64,000 nt of DNA from Aquimonas sp964586455 (lineage in GTDB: Bacteria; Pseudomonadota; Gammaproteobacteria; Xanthomonadales; Xanthomonadaceae), in NCBI GenBank assembly GCA_964586455.1, contig CAZPHV010000020.1:10061-74060 (forward strand), written 5' to 3'. The notes beneath the pieces were generated by a model. It saw nothing but the letters and a program-made list of their open reading frames with translations. It did not search any database and was not told the DNA's origin. Every line of letters begins with the position of its first letter. Position 1 is the stretch's first letter. The translations under genes and the position numbers were made by a program. This document shows positions 1-8,935 of this stretch, piece after piece.

Positions 1-564
1 CTGTTCCCGCTGGCGATTGGCCCTGAGCCGTCCACGCTGGCACTAATTGCGCCGGGCGTGGTCTGGGTTGCACTGCTGCTGTCCGGCCTGCTCTCCCTGG
101 ACACCCTGTTCCGCGGCGATCTTGAGGACGGCAGCCTTGAAATGCTGCTGCTCGCACCGCAGCCACTGGCACTGATGCTGTTCGGCAAGGTGCTGGTGCA
201 CTGGCTGACTACGGCGGTGCCGCTGCTGATTGCGACGCCGTTGTTGGCCGAGTTGCTGTATCTGCCGGAGGGCCTGCTGCCGGTGCTGATGGTTTCGCTG
301 CTGCTGGGCACGCCACTGCTCAGCCTGGTCGGCGGCGTAATTGTCGCCTTGACCGTGGGCATGCGGCGCTCGGGTATGCTTTTGGCCCTGCTGGCGCTGC
401 CTCTGTACGTGCCGATCCTGATTCTCGGCGCCGGCTGCGTGGCCGCCGCCGCGCAGGGCCTGCCCTACAGCGGCGCTTTGCTGCTGCTCGGTGCCGGTCT
501 TGCCCTTCTCACTATTCTCGCGCCGCTGGCCACCGCCACTGCGCTCCGGATCGCGATGACATGA
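1..564 (+). CDS. ccmB: Heme exporter protein CcmB (5' end outside window)
   Basis: Membrane subunit of the CcmABCD complex, which drives release of heme-loaded CcmE during System I cytochrome c maturation. The frame is open from base 1, so the start lies upstream and about 187 residues are seen of a protein that is usually about 220. The visible part is nearly all hydrophobic helix, with the CcmB-like stretch SLDTLFRGDLEDGSLE near its beginning. It overlaps the ccmC start by 4 bases (ATGA). The ATPase gene ccmA is expected just outside the window. The call is supported by the ordered ccm genes that follow. Confidence 0.93.
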   Translation: MFPLAIGPEPSTLALIAPGVVWVALLLSGLLSLDTLFRGDLEDGSLEMLLLAPQPLALMLFGKVLVHWLTTAVPLLIATPLLAELLYLPEGLLPVLMVSLLLGTPLLSLVGGVIVALTVGMRRSGMLLALLALPLYVPILILGAGCVAAAAQGLPYSGALLLLGAGLALLTILAPLATATALRIAMT

Positions 565-1310
565 ACCCCGTCCTGCTCTGGTTCCACACGATGGGCTCGC
601 CGCCCAACTTCTTCGCCTTTGCCGGGCGCTGCCTCCCGTGGCTGTACGGCATTGCGATCCCGATGATCCTGTGGGGCTGCTGGGCGGGCCTTTACGAGGT
701 ACCCGCCGACTATCAGCAGGGCGACACCTTCCGGATCATCTTCGTGCACGTCCCAGCGGCCTGGATGAGTCTGTTCATCTACGCGGTGATGGCGGTCAAC
801 GCGTTCATCGCGCTGGTCTGGCGAATCAAACTCTCCGAGCAGTTGGCCATGAACTGTGCGCCAATTGGGGCAGCGTTCACCGCGATCACGCTGCTGACCG
901 GCGCGATTTGGGGCAAGCCGATGTGGGGCACCTGGTGGACCTGGGACGCCCGCCTGACTTCCGAACTGGTGCTGCTGTTCCTGTATCTGGGCGTGATGGG
1001 TCTGTATGCCGCCATCGAAGACCGCCGCGCCGCGGCGCGCGCGGCCAGCTTTCTGGCCCTGATCGGCTTTGTCAACGTGCCGATCGTGCACTTCTCGGTG
1101 GACTGGTGGAACACGCTGCATCAAGGGGCCACCATCCGCCTGTTTGGCAAATCGGCGATGGACCCAAGCATGGTCGCGCCGCTGATCGCGCTGGCGTTTG
1201 GCACCAAGCTCTGGTTCATGGCCTCGCTGCTGGCCCGCACCCGCGTAGCCATCGCTGACGCCGAGCGCGGCAAGGACTGGGTGCGGCGCGCGCTGGGAGG
1301 TGCCTCATGA
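561..1310 (+). CDS. ccmC: Heme transporter subunit CcmC
   Basis: Inner-membrane protein that presents heme to the chaperone CcmE. The 249 residues match the family length and form about six membrane helices. The tryptophan-rich WWD motif WGTWWTWDARLTS is at residues 122-134, and the flanking periplasmic histidines that ligate heme are probably H63 (FVHVP) and H177 (IVHFSVDWW). The start overlaps the ccmB stop and the end overlaps the ccmD start, indicating translational coupling. Confidence 0.97.
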   Translation: MNPVLLWFHTMGSPPNFFAFAGRCLPWLYGIAIPMILWGCWAGLYEVPADYQQGDTFRIIFVHVPAAWMSLFIYAVMAVNAFIALVWRIKLSEQLAMNCAPIGAAFTAITLLTGAIWGKPMWGTWWTWDARLTSELVLLFLYLGVMGLYAAIEDRRAAARAASFLALIGFVNVPIVHFSVDWWNTLHQGATIRLFGKSAMDPSMVAPLIALAFGTKLWFMASLLARTRVAIADAERGKDWVRRALGGAS

Positions 1311-1498
1311 GCAGCTACTTCGACATGGGCGAATACAGCGCTTATGTATGGACCTGTTTCGCGCTGTTTCTGGGTTTCCTTGTGTGGGACCTGCTGCTAC
1401 CGGCCTGGCGCCTGCGCCGCCTCAAGCGCGAAATCGCGCTGCGTGCGCGCCGCGACGCCGCGCGCACCGCCACCACTTCCGAACAACCGATTCCCTAG
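1307..1498 (+). CDS. ccmD: Heme exporter protein CcmD
   Basis: Small single-helix subunit of the CcmABCD complex, 63 residues, needed to release holo-CcmE. It has a short N-terminal segment (MSSYFDMGEYSAYVW), one membrane helix at about residues 15-32, and a basic cytoplasmic tail rich in Arg. It starts in a 4-base overlap with the ccmC stop. Identification rests on topology and position, because the family is poorly conserved in sequence. Confidence 0.93.
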   Translation: MSSYFDMGEYSAYVWTCFALFLGFLVWDLLLPAWRLRRLKREIALRARRDAARTATTSEQPIP

Positions 1499-1509
1499 AG
1501 GATCACGCC

Positions 1510-2055
1510 ATGAACCCCGTGCGCAAACGCCGTCTGATCGTCGCCAGCCTGATTCTGGGCGCCGGACTCGTCGCCGGCAGCCTGATCGCGCTTGCCCTGC
1601 AGTCGAACCTGAACTACCTGCACTCGCCCTCTGAGGTCATCGCCGGCGAGGCGCCCGAAACGGGAGTGTTCCGGATCGGCGGCGTGGTGCTGGAAGGCAG
1701 CGTGCAGAGCGGCCGCGTGGAGGCCACCCGCGAAGTGGAGTATCGCTTCGAGGTGACTGATCGTGAGGCGAATTATCCGGTGCTGTATCGGGGCGTGCTG
1801 CCCGACTTGTTTCGCGAGGGCCAAAGCGTGATTGCGAAGGGGCGGATTGCCGAAGGCGTCTTCGTCGCCGATCAGGTTCTGGCCAAGCATGACGAGACCT
1901 ACATGCCGGCCGAGGTCGCCGACAAGATGACCCAGGCCCGCATCGCTCGCGCGCAGCAGCTCAAGCGCGACGCCGAGGCCATGCCGGCCGCCGATGTCGA
2001 ACTCCGCGAAGAAGCCCCTGCCACACCGCCCGCGCAGAGCAGCGGTGCGTACTGA
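1510..2055 (+). CDS. ccmE: Cytochrome c-type biogenesis heme chaperone CcmE
   Basis: Periplasmic, membrane-anchored chaperone that binds heme covalently and passes it to CcmF/H. The ATG at 1510 is preferred over upstream in-frame starts because it gives the family N-terminus MNPVRKRRL followed by one helix (residues about 8-30). The heme-binding motif LAKHDETYMP carries the covalent His at 127 and Tyr131. The 181-residue length is slightly longer than usual because of an Ala/Pro-rich tail. It lies 11 bases after ccmD. Confidence 0.96.
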   Translation: MNPVRKRRLIVASLILGAGLVAGSLIALALQSNLNYLHSPSEVIAGEAPETGVFRIGGVVLEGSVQSGRVEATREVEYRFEVTDREANYPVLYRGVLPDLFREGQSVIAKGRIAEGVFVADQVLAKHDETYMPAEVADKMTQARIARAQQLKRDAEAMPAADVELREEAPATPPAQSSGAY

Positions 2056-2088
2056 GGCGCCGCCCGCGGCCACCATGAGACTTACGCA

Positions 2089-4068
2089 ATGACTCCCGAA
2101 CTTGGCAATTTCGCCCTGGCGCTGGCTTTGGTGCTGGCGCTGGTGCAATCGACGCTGCCGCTGTACGGCGCCTGGCGCGGCCATGCCGGAATGATGGCCT
2201 TGGCGCGCTCCACCGCCTACGGCCAATTCGCCTTCCTGCTGCTGAGTTATCTGATCCTGACTGCGGCCTTCGTGCAGAAAGATTTTTCGGTGGCCTACGT
2301 CGCCAACAACAGCAACACCCTGCTGCCTCTGATGTATCGCATTTCCGCTGTGTGGGGTGCGCACGAGGGCTCACTGCTTCTGTGGGTGTTGATCCTGTCG
2401 GCATGGACCGTAGCCGTCGCCGCGTTCTCGCGCAGCCTGCCGCTGCTGGTGGTGGCGCGCGTGCTGGGTGTGATGGGCTGGGTCAGCGTTGGCTTCCTGC
2501 TGTTCACCCTGCTGACCTCGAACCCCTTCGACCGCCTGCTGCCGGCGCCGCTGGAGGGCCGCGACCTGAATCCGCTGCTGCAGGATCCGGGGTTGATCAT
2601 CCACCCGCCGATGCTCTACGCCGGCTACGTGGGGTTCGCGGTGGCGTTTGCGTTCGCGATCGCCGCCCTGCTCGGCGGCAAGATGGATGCGCAGTGGGTG
2701 CGCTGGAGCCGCCCCTGGACCAACGTGGCATGGGCCTTCCTCACGCTCGGCATCGGTCTGGGCAGCTGGTGGGCCTACTACGAGCTCGGCTGGGGTGGCT
2801 GGTGGTTCTGGGATCCGGTCGAGAATGCGAGCTTCATGCCGTGGCTGGTCGGCACCGCTTTGATCCACTCGCAGGCGGTCACCGAGAAGCGCGGCAGCTT
2901 TGCCGGCTGGACCCTGCTGCTTGCGATCGCGGCCTTTTCGCTGTCCCTGCTGGGCGCTTTCCTGGTGCGCTCGGGCGTGCTGACCTCGGTGCACGCTTTC
3001 GCCTCCGACCCCGAACGCGGCGTGTTCATCCTGCTGTTCCTGCTGGTCGTCGTGGGTGGTTCGCTGCTGTTGTACGCACTGCGCGCGGGCAATATCGAGC
3101 GGGGCAAGCCGGCCGCGCCGCTGTCGCGCGACACATTCCTACTGCTGAACAACCTTCTGTTCAGTGCTTCGGCGGCGATGGTGCTGATCGGCACCCTGTA
3201 CCCGCTGCTGGCCGATGCGCTGAACCTCGGCAAGATGTCAGTGGGGCCGCCCTACTTCAGCATTCTGTTCACCGCACTGATGGTGCCGGTCATCGTGCTG
3301 ATGCCGTTCGCGCCGTTCGCGCGCTGGCAGCAGGAACACTGGGGCCGCTTCGTACCCTTGCTCAAGTTCGCGCTGACGCTGACGGTAGTGGCCACAGTCG
3401 CTGCGGTCCTGTTGATCGAGGACGGCTCACTCAAGACTTGGGCCGGCGTCGCGGGCGCCACCTGGGTGATGGCCGGCACCGCCTTGTATGCCTGGAAACG
3501 TTGGCGTTCGGCCCCGGCTGGCCGCCGCTTCACCGCCGAAATGAGCGGCATGCTGCTGGCCCATTTCGGTGTCGGCGTGTTCGTGGCCGGCGTGCTGCTG
3601 GTGGAGAGCACCAGCGTCGAGCGCGATCTGGCGCTCAAGCCCGGTGAGACCGCTGAACTGCGCGGCTACCGGTTCGAGTTCCAGGGTGTGGCCCACCGCG
3701 ACGGCCCGAACTTCGACGCCGATCGCGGCACAGTGCAGGTGTTCCTCGGCGACCGCCTCGTCACCACCCTGTATCCCGAAAAGCGCGCCTACAAGAGCGG
3801 CGGCCAGATCATGACCGAGGCCGGCATCAACCCCGGCCTGACCCGAGATCTGTACGTGGCCCTCGGCGAGCCGCTGGGCGACGGCGAGGCCTGGGCTGTG
3901 CGCGTGTACGTGAAGCCCTTCATCCGCTGGATCTGGGGCGGCGCCCTGCTGATGACGATCGCCGGCTTCGTGGTCGCATTCGACCGTCGCTTCCGCCGCG
4001 TTCTGGCAGTTGAGGCAAAACGGGCAGAACCCGAAGCTCAGCCCGCGGTCGCCGGAGCTCAACCGTGA
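2089..4068 (+). CDS. ccmF: Heme lyase subunit CcmF
   Basis: Large integral membrane protein of the heme lyase that attaches heme to apocytochrome c. The 659 residues have many predicted helices. The WWD signature GWGGWWFWDPVENASFMPWL lies at about residues 235-254, and the N-terminal half contains GAHEGSLLLW. The C-terminal part has a periplasmic domain (about 510-620) before the last helix. The ATG lies 33 bases after ccmE, and the end overlaps ccmG by 4 bases. Confidence 0.97.
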   Translation: MTPELGNFALALALVLALVQSTLPLYGAWRGHAGMMALARSTAYGQFAFLLLSYLILTAAFVQKDFSVAYVANNSNTLLPLMYRISAVWGAHEGSLLLWVLILSAWTVAVAAFSRSLPLLVVARVLGVMGWVSVGFLLFTLLTSNPFDRLLPAPLEGRDLNPLLQDPGLIIHPPMLYAGYVGFAVAFAFAIAALLGGKMDAQWVRWSRPWTNVAWAFLTLGIGLGSWWAYYELGWGGWWFWDPVENASFMPWLVGTALIHSQAVTEKRGSFAGWTLLLAIAAFSLSLLGAFLVRSGVLTSVHAFASDPERGVFILLFLLVVVGGSLLLYALRAGNIERGKPAAPLSRDTFLLLNNLLFSASAAMVLIGTLYPLLADALNLGKMSVGPPYFSILFTALMVPVIVLMPFAPFARWQQEHWGRFVPLLKFALTLTVVATVAAVLLIEDGSLKTWAGVAGATWVMAGTALYAWKRWRSAPAGRRFTAEMSGMLLAHFGVGVFVAGVLLVESTSVERDLALKPGETAELRGYRFEFQGVAHRDGPNFDADRGTVQVFLGDRLVTTLYPEKRAYKSGGQIMTEAGINPGLTRDLYVALGEPLGDGEAWAVRVYVKPFIRWIWGGALLMTIAGFVVAFDRRFRRVLAVEAKRAEPEAQPAVAGAQP

Positions 4069-4610
4069 TCCAGCGCCTGCTTCCGCTGATCATTTTTCTC
4101 CTGCTGGCAGCCTTGCTGGGCGCGGGCATATGGCTGGCCACAGTGCGCGACCCGAACGCAATCCCCTCGCCGCTGGTCGGCAAGCAGGCCCCCGCGTTCG
4201 AACTGCCCAGCCTGCATGAACCTGCACGCAGCGTGCGCAGTGAAGAGCTGCTGGGCCAGCCCTATCTGCTGAACGTGTTCGGCAGCTGGTGCCCGGGCTG
4301 CCGCGACGAACACCCGGTGATCGAGCGGCTGGCGCGCTCGGGCAAATTGTCGGTGGTGGGCTTCAACTGGAAGGACGAGCGCGCCGATGCACTGCGCTGG
4401 CTGGCCCAGTTCGGCGACCCCTACGCGCTGATCGTGGTCGATTTCGAGGGCCGCACGGCCATCGACTACGGCGTCTACGGTGCCCCGGAGAGCTTCCTGA
4501 TCGGGGCAGATGGCCGCGTTCTCTACAAGCACATCGGCCCGATCACCTGGGCCGATATCGAGCGTGAAATCCTGCCGCGCGTATCCCTCGCCGAAGGGGC
4601 GGGCTCATGA
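4065..4610 (+). CDS. ccmG: Thiol:disulfide interchange protein CcmG (DsbE)
   Basis: Membrane-anchored periplasmic thioredoxin that reduces the apocytochrome CXXCH cysteines or CcmH before heme ligation. One N-terminal anchor helix (residues about 5-25) is followed by a thioredoxin fold with active site WCPGC (C76, C79). The segment GAPESFLIGADGRVLYKHIGPI corresponds to the cis-proline region of DsbE. At 181 residues it is the usual size. It overlaps ccmF and ccmH by 4 bases each. Confidence 0.96.
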   Translation: MIQRLLPLIIFLLLAALLGAGIWLATVRDPNAIPSPLVGKQAPAFELPSLHEPARSVRSEELLGQPYLLNVFGSWCPGCRDEHPVIERLARSGKLSVVGFNWKDERADALRWLAQFGDPYALIVVDFEGRTAIDYGVYGAPESFLIGADGRVLYKHIGPITWADIEREILPRVSLAEGAGS

Positions 4611-5044
4611 GCCGCGTGCTTGCGCTGGCCCTTGCACTCCTGACCAGTCTGTCCGCACTGGCCATCGACCCATTGCCCTTCCGCGACCAGGCCGAGGAAA
4701 ACCGCTTCCGCAAGCTCGCTGCCGAGCTGCGCTGCGTGATGTGTCAGAACCAGTCGCTGGCTGACTCCGATGCGATGATCGCGCAGGACCTGCGACGCGA
4801 AGTCTTCAACCTGATGCGCGAGGGCAAGACCGACCGCGAGATCAAGACGTTTCTGGCCGAGCGCTACACCGACTTCGTGCTGTACCGGCCGCCGATGAAG
4901 GGCGCCAACCTGGTCCTGTGGTTCGCCCCTTTGGGCGTGCTGCTGGCCGGCGCCATCGCGCTTGCGGTGATCGTTCGCCGCCGCAGTGCCAGTCTGAAAA
5001 ACGCCCCAACCCAGCGCGACTCCACCACTGACGAGGAGTGGTAA
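4607..5044 (+). CDS. ccmH: Cytochrome c maturation protein CcmH (CcmH/CycL/NrfF family)
   Basis: Thioredoxin-like subunit of the heme lyase that keeps apocytochrome thiols reduced. It has a cleavable signal (MSRVLALALALLTSLSALA) and the signature LRCVMCQNQSLADS with active cysteines C43 and C46. One membrane helix follows at about residues 103-125, then a short hydrophilic tail. It is the short two-helix form (145 residues); the TPR part is encoded separately by the next gene. Confidence 0.96.
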   Translation: MSRVLALALALLTSLSALAIDPLPFRDQAEENRFRKLAAELRCVMCQNQSLADSDAMIAQDLRREVFNLMREGKTDREIKTFLAERYTDFVLYRPPMKGANLVLWFAPLGVLLAGAIALAVIVRRRSASLKNAPTQRDSTTDEEW

Positions 5045-5049
5045 CCCCC

Positions 5050-6237
5050 ATGTTCTGGATCCTGGCCGCGGTGCTTGGCATCGCTGCGCTGGCCTTTGTG
5101 CTGCGCCCTCTGCTGAAACCGCCACTTCTGGACGAACATGCCGACAAGCGGCGTGCGCTGCGTGCGGCGGCGGCAGCCGGCGCGCTGAGCTCCGATGAAC
5201 TGCATGAGCGCCTGGCCGCCCTGCCCGCCGAACCACCGGTAGCCAAAGCCCCGATGCCGCTTCTGCTGAGTCTGGCGGCGCTGGTTCCTCTACTGGGTTT
5301 CGGCCTGTATCTGCTGGTGGGCAGCCCGCAGGCGCTGGACCCCGCCAACCATGCGGCATCGCTTGCACCTGCGCCAGCGAACATGGAGGAAGCGATCGCG
5401 GCGCTGGAGGCCCGGCTTGAGGCGCAGCCGAATGACGTCGAGGGCTGGATTCTTCTCGGCCGCTCGCGCCGCTCGCAGGAGAACTTCGCGGCGGCCGAGG
5501 CGGCGCTGGCGCGTGCCTTCCGGCTGCAGCCCGAGGACATCGAGATCCAGCTCGACTACGCCGAAGCCAAGGCCCTGGCGACACCCGCACGCCGTTTCGC
5601 CGGCGAGGCCTTGGCCCTGCTGCAGCAAGCCCACCAGCGCGAACCGGGGCACGCACGCGCGGCCTGGCTGCTCGGCATCGCCGCCATGCAGGATGGACGC
5701 CCTGCCGACGCCGCCCAGCTGTGGGAGCCGATCCTCGCGCAGATGCCGGAAGACGCGCCGGCGCGGCCGGCCTTGAGCCGCCAGATCAACGATGCCCGCC
5801 AGCAGGCGGGGCTCGATCCGCTGCCCGTGAGCCCGGCGATTGCAGCTGTGCAAGCCCCAGCGCCTGCCCCGGAGCGATCCGACAGCACTGATGGCGCGCG
5901 AATCGAAGTCGAAGTCAGCCTGGCCCCTGAACTGCTGGGCCGGGTTCCGGCCGATGCCGTGGTGTTCGTGTTCGCCCGTGCCTCGCAGGGCCCGCGCGCG
6001 CCACTGGCGATCCAGCGGCTGTCCCTCGCATCGCTGCCCGCCACCGTGGTGCTGGATCAGGGCATGGGCATGATCGAAGGCATGAACCTCGGCACGTTCA
6101 GCGAAGTCGTGGTGGGCGCGCGCGCCTCTGTCAGCGGCAATGCGACGCCGCAGAGCGGCGATCTTGAGGGCCTTACCGAACCGATGGCCGTCAGTGCCGC
6201 TCGCGCCCGCGTGGTGATCAACCGGGTAGTGCCGTGA
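5050..6237 (+). CDS. ccmI: Cytochrome c biogenesis TPR protein CcmI
   Basis: Apocytochrome chaperone that completes the heme lyase (CcmF-CcmH-CcmI). The ATG at 5050 (MFWILAAVLG) is chosen because it begins the first membrane helix; a GTG 12 bases upstream would only add MVTP. There is a second helix at about residues 68-90, a TPR region at about 105-250 (for example EGWILLGRSRRSQENFAAAEAALARAF), an Ala/Pro linker, and a C-terminal beta-rich domain at about 280-395 as in CcmI C-domains. Its stop overlaps the metX GTG. Confidence 0.94.
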   Translation: MFWILAAVLGIAALAFVLRPLLKPPLLDEHADKRRALRAAAAAGALSSDELHERLAALPAEPPVAKAPMPLLLSLAALVPLLGFGLYLLVGSPQALDPANHAASLAPAPANMEEAIAALEARLEAQPNDVEGWILLGRSRRSQENFAAAEAALARAFRLQPEDIEIQLDYAEAKALATPARRFAGEALALLQQAHQREPGHARAAWLLGIAAMQDGRPADAAQLWEPILAQMPEDAPARPALSRQINDARQQAGLDPLPVSPAIAAVQAPAPAPERSDSTDGARIEVEVSLAPELLGRVPADAVVFVFARASQGPRAPLAIQRLSLASLPATVVLDQGMGMIEGMNLGTFSEVVVGARASVSGNATPQSGDLEGLTEPMAVSAARARVVINRVVP

Positions 6238-7373
6238 CCGAGTTCATCCCGCCAGCCACCCGCTGGTTCGAACTCCCCTCGCCGTTCCTGATGAAGCGCG
6301 GCGGCTGCTTGAACGGCGGTCGATTGGCGTTCGAGACCTGGGGCGAGTTGAACGCCGAGCGCAGCAATGCGGTGCTGATCCTGACCGGGCTGTCGCCCAG
6401 CGCGCACGCCGCCAGCAATGCCGACGACCCCGACTCTGGCTGGTGGGAGGCGGTGATCGGCCCCGGCAAACCGATCGACACCCGGCGCTGGTTCGTGATC
6501 TGCGCGAACTCGCTGGGCAGTTGCCGCGGCAGCAGTGGACCGGCCTCGATCAACCCGGCCACGGGCACGCCCTGGCGGCTGGACTTTCCCGAGCTGTCGG
6601 TCGAAGACGGCGCGCGCGCAGCTTATGCGCTGGTGCGGGGCTTGGGCATCGAGCAGCTGGACACCGTGGTCGGCTGCTCTATGGGCGGCATGAGCGCACT
6701 GGCCTTCCTGCTGCAGCACCCTCTGGCGGCACGGCGCATGCTCAACGTCTGTGGCGCCGCGCACGCGCTGCCCTTTTCGATCGCGGTCAGGTCCCTGCAG
6801 CGGGAGGCGATCCGGCTTGACCCCCTGTGGAACGGCGGCGACTACAGCGACGGTGCGTATCCGGAGAACGGCATGCGCATCGCGCGCAAGCTGGGCGTGC
6901 TGACCTACCGCTCGGCGATCGAATGGCATGGCCGATTTGGCCGCGTACGGCTGGACTCGGAGCTGCGCGAGGACGATCCCTTCGGCCACGAATTCCAGGT
7001 GGAAAGCTATCTCGAAGGCCATGCCCGACGCTTCATCCGCCAGTTCGACCCCAACTGCTACCTGTACCTGTCGCGCTCGATGGACTGGTTCGACTGTGCC
7101 GAGTACGGCCGCCCCGAGGGCAGCGTCGAGGGCGATGTGTTGCGCGGGCTGGCGCGTATCCGGCTACAAGAGGCGCTGGTGATCGGAGTCGAGACCGACA
7201 TTCTGTTCCCGATCGAACAGCAGTCCCAGATCGCCGAGGGCCTGCGTCGCGGCGGTGGCGATGTGCACTTCGCCAGCCTGCCCTCCCCGCAGGGACATGA
7301 TGCTTTTCTGGTCGACTTCGAGCGCTTCTCGCCGCTGATCGAAGACTTCATGTGCGCGGTGGCAGCCGGTTGA
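6234..7373 (+). CDS. metX: Serine O-succinyltransferase (MetX-family acyltransferase)
   Basis: Alpha/beta-hydrolase-fold acyltransferase of 379 residues. The nucleophile elbow is GCSMGG with Ser149. Asp322 (ETDILFP) and His355 (PQGHDAFLVD) complete the expected triad. The N-terminus MTEFIPPATRWFELPSPFLMKRGG and the NSLGSCRGSSGPASINP stretch resemble the Xanthomonas/Stenotrophomonas proteins described as serine O-succinyltransferases acting in cysteine synthesis; acetylation or succinylation of homoserine is the alternative, and sequence reading alone does not decide it. GTG start, overlapping the ccmI stop by 4 bases, so it is probably translated as the last gene of the ccm operon. Confidence 0.86.
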   Translation: MTEFIPPATRWFELPSPFLMKRGGCLNGGRLAFETWGELNAERSNAVLILTGLSPSAHAASNADDPDSGWWEAVIGPGKPIDTRRWFVICANSLGSCRGSSGPASINPATGTPWRLDFPELSVEDGARAAYALVRGLGIEQLDTVVGCSMGGMSALAFLLQHPLAARRMLNVCGAAHALPFSIAVRSLQREAIRLDPLWNGGDYSDGAYPENGMRIARKLGVLTYRSAIEWHGRFGRVRLDSELREDDPFGHEFQVESYLEGHARRFIRQFDPNCYLYLSRSMDWFDCAEYGRPEGSVEGDVLRGLARIRLQEALVIGVETDILFPIEQQSQIAEGLRRGGGDVHFASLPSPQGHDAFLVDFERFSPLIEDFMCAVAAG

Positions 7374-7420
7374 CGCGGGCGACGCCGCCCCAGTCGAGCG
7401 TTCCCCGCCCAGAAACGAAA

Positions 7421-7443
7421 ACGCCCCGCGCGAGGCGGGGCGT
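7421..7443 (-). terminator. Rho-independent terminator of the THX gene
   Basis: Perfect 9-bp stem ACGCCCCGC / GCGGGGCGT with a 5-base loop. Read on the minus strand it is followed by TTTTCGTTT, a usable U-tract, and it lies 39 bases past the THX stop. On the plus strand it sits 48 bases after metX and has the A-rich flank upstream only, so it fits the minus strand best but may act both ways. Confidence 0.85.
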
Positions 7444-7481
7444 CATCGAAGCTCTGCCGCGATAGCGGCAGGCTTGAAGAA

Positions 7482-7637
7482 TCAGGCCTTCTTGCGAGCC
7501 GGAGCCTTCTTGGCAGGTGCCACCGCCGCCTTCGGGGTGATCGCATGCGCGATCGCCTTGACGCCGTGCGGCCGAGCATTGCCGTAGCTGCCCTTGTAGA
7601 TCTTGCCCTTGCGGGTGCGGGAATCGCCCTTGCCCAT
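7482..7637 (-). CDS. 30S ribosomal protein THX
   Basis: Small basic protein of the bacterial 30S head, 51 residues. It begins MGKGDSRTRKGKIYKGSYGN, the THX signature, and ends in a Lys/Ala-rich tail (PAKKAPARKKA). The start at 7637 is set by a Shine-Dalgarno AAGGAGC 7 bases upstream; a longer in-frame extension lacks any family similarity. Monocistronic, with a strong terminator after it. Confidence 0.9.
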   Translation of the reverse strand: MGKGDSRTRKGKIYKGSYGNARPHGVKAIAHAITPKAAVAPAKKAPARKKA

Positions 7638-7881
7638 GGTGTGCTCCTTGGAAATGTCTGGAAGCGGGTCGCTTCGGAAGGCCGCGTAGCCTATCACCTC
7701 AGGCCGGCGGCGCAAGCTGGAGCCCACTCAGATTGTGAGAAACAGAGGCGCTCCGGCGTGCCATAGCGCAGCGCGCGTCAACGGTTTGCGCGGTCGCATC
7801 GCGGCCCAGCATGCATCGACGGTCCGCGCTCGTGAATACTGCGCGTGATTTCCTGCCCACCACGAATCTCCGGAGACGTCC

Positions 7882-8370
7882 ATGTCCACATCCCGACTCG
7901 CGCGCCGCCTCGCGCAGCTCGATCGAGCGCCCGCCTGGCTGCGGCCCTGGCTGCGTGACCGCGCGCTGGGGCGTGCCGTGCCCTTGGTCGGAACTGCGCG
8001 GCTGCACTTCGAGAAGATCGGTGCAGACGGCGTAGTCCTGTCCATCGCCAATCGCCGTCGCGTGCAGAACCATATCGGCGGCGTCCACGCGGCTGCGATG
8101 GCACTGCTGGCAGAGACCGCGACCGGCTTCTGTTTGGGCTGGCATCTGCCTGACGACCGTTTGCCCTTGATCAAGAGCCTACAGGTCGACTTTCAGCGAC
8201 GCACGGTCGGAGCCTTGCGCGCCCGTGCGGCACTGTCATCGGAGCAGGTCGCACTGATCCACAGCCAGGTCAAAGGCGAATTACTGGTCCCGGTCACCGT
8301 CACTGACGAGTCGGGCGAAGCACCGATCGAGTGCAGGATGCTGTGGGCCTGGATTCCACGGAAAGCCTGA
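7882..8370 (+). CDS. Hotdog-fold thioesterase-like protein (DUF4442 type)
   Basis: A 162-residue protein whose central part (HFEKIGADGVVLSIANRRRVQNHIGGVHAAAMALLAETATG) has the pattern of PaaI-like/DUF4442 hotdog proteins: an N-H-x-G-x-x-H-A-A-A helix start followed by a small-residue helix. Such proteins bind or hydrolyse acyl-CoA thioesters, but the substrate here is unknown. GGAG lies 7 bases before the ATG. It stands alone between the divergent THX gene and the convergent MerC-like gene. Confidence 0.72.
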   Translation: MSTSRLARRLAQLDRAPAWLRPWLRDRALGRAVPLVGTARLHFEKIGADGVVLSIANRRRVQNHIGGVHAAAMALLAETATGFCLGWHLPDDRLPLIKSLQVDFQRRTVGALRARAALSSEQVALIHSQVKGELLVPVTVTDESGEAPIECRMLWAWIPRKA

Positions 8371-8403
8371 CCAGAAGCCTCCGCCGCCACGGCGGGCCTG
8401 GGT

Positions 8404-8871
8404 TCAGTGACGACAATCCGGCCCGTGCCTGTGAGCTTGGCCCGCCAGCTTGAGGTTGCGCAGGTGCGCCGCTGCCACGAACAGGCCACCGGCTGTCATC
8501 AGCACCGCATGCGGAATCAGGTCATGGTGATACGGGCCGAAGCTGCCGAACCAGAGCAGACCAAGGCCCGGCGCCAGCAGGGCCAAGGCACCGCGACGGT
8601 GATGACGACGGAATCCGGAAACCAAGCTGGTCAGCGCGAGCACGGTCGCAAACACCACGAAGCCGCGTTCCAGCCATTCGGACGCGAGAAAACTGACCCC
8701 CACTGCCGGCAGCAGGGCAAGCAGGAAAGGCCAACTCGCACAGTGAACAGCGCAAACGAACGAGGCGAACGCGCCCACCCGGTCGGCGCGCTCTCGAAGG
8801 CCGCCGGATACGGGTACTGATAGCGGCTGCAAGCTGCTTGGGCTGTCAGCGAACGGGGTGGAGCTGGCCAT
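8404..8871 (-). CDS. MerC-domain inner-membrane protein
   Basis: About 155 residues with four hydrophobic helices. The first contains the MerC hallmark FVCAVHCASWPFLLALLPAVG, with paired cysteines in the membrane. MerC proteins of mercury operons take up Hg(II), but lone MerC-domain proteins near zinc-regulated receptors are more plausibly metal transport accessories. The tail is His-rich (HRHGPDCRH). The start at 8871 gives MASSTPF; an ATG at 8910 would add 13 residues. It is transcribed away from the ZnuD-like receptor across an intergenic region with two Zur-like palindromes. Confidence 0.78.
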   Translation of the reverse strand: MASSTPFADSPSSLQPLSVPVSGGLRERADRVGAFASFVCAVHCASWPFLLALLPAVGVSFLASEWLERGFVVFATVLALTSLVSGFRRHHRRGALALLAPGLGLLWFGSFGPYHHDLIPHAVLMTAGGLFVAAAHLRNLKLAGQAHRHGPDCRH

Positions 8872-8935
8872 GGGCGATCCAGAGAAGGGCATACACCTGT
8901 GCCATGACATCCAGCCCAGGCCCTGCGGAAACAGG

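Noticed and set aside
1300..1509. Upstream extension of ccmE from a GTG at 1300
   Set aside because: It would overlap ccmD entirely, and the family N-terminus starts at the ATG at 1510.
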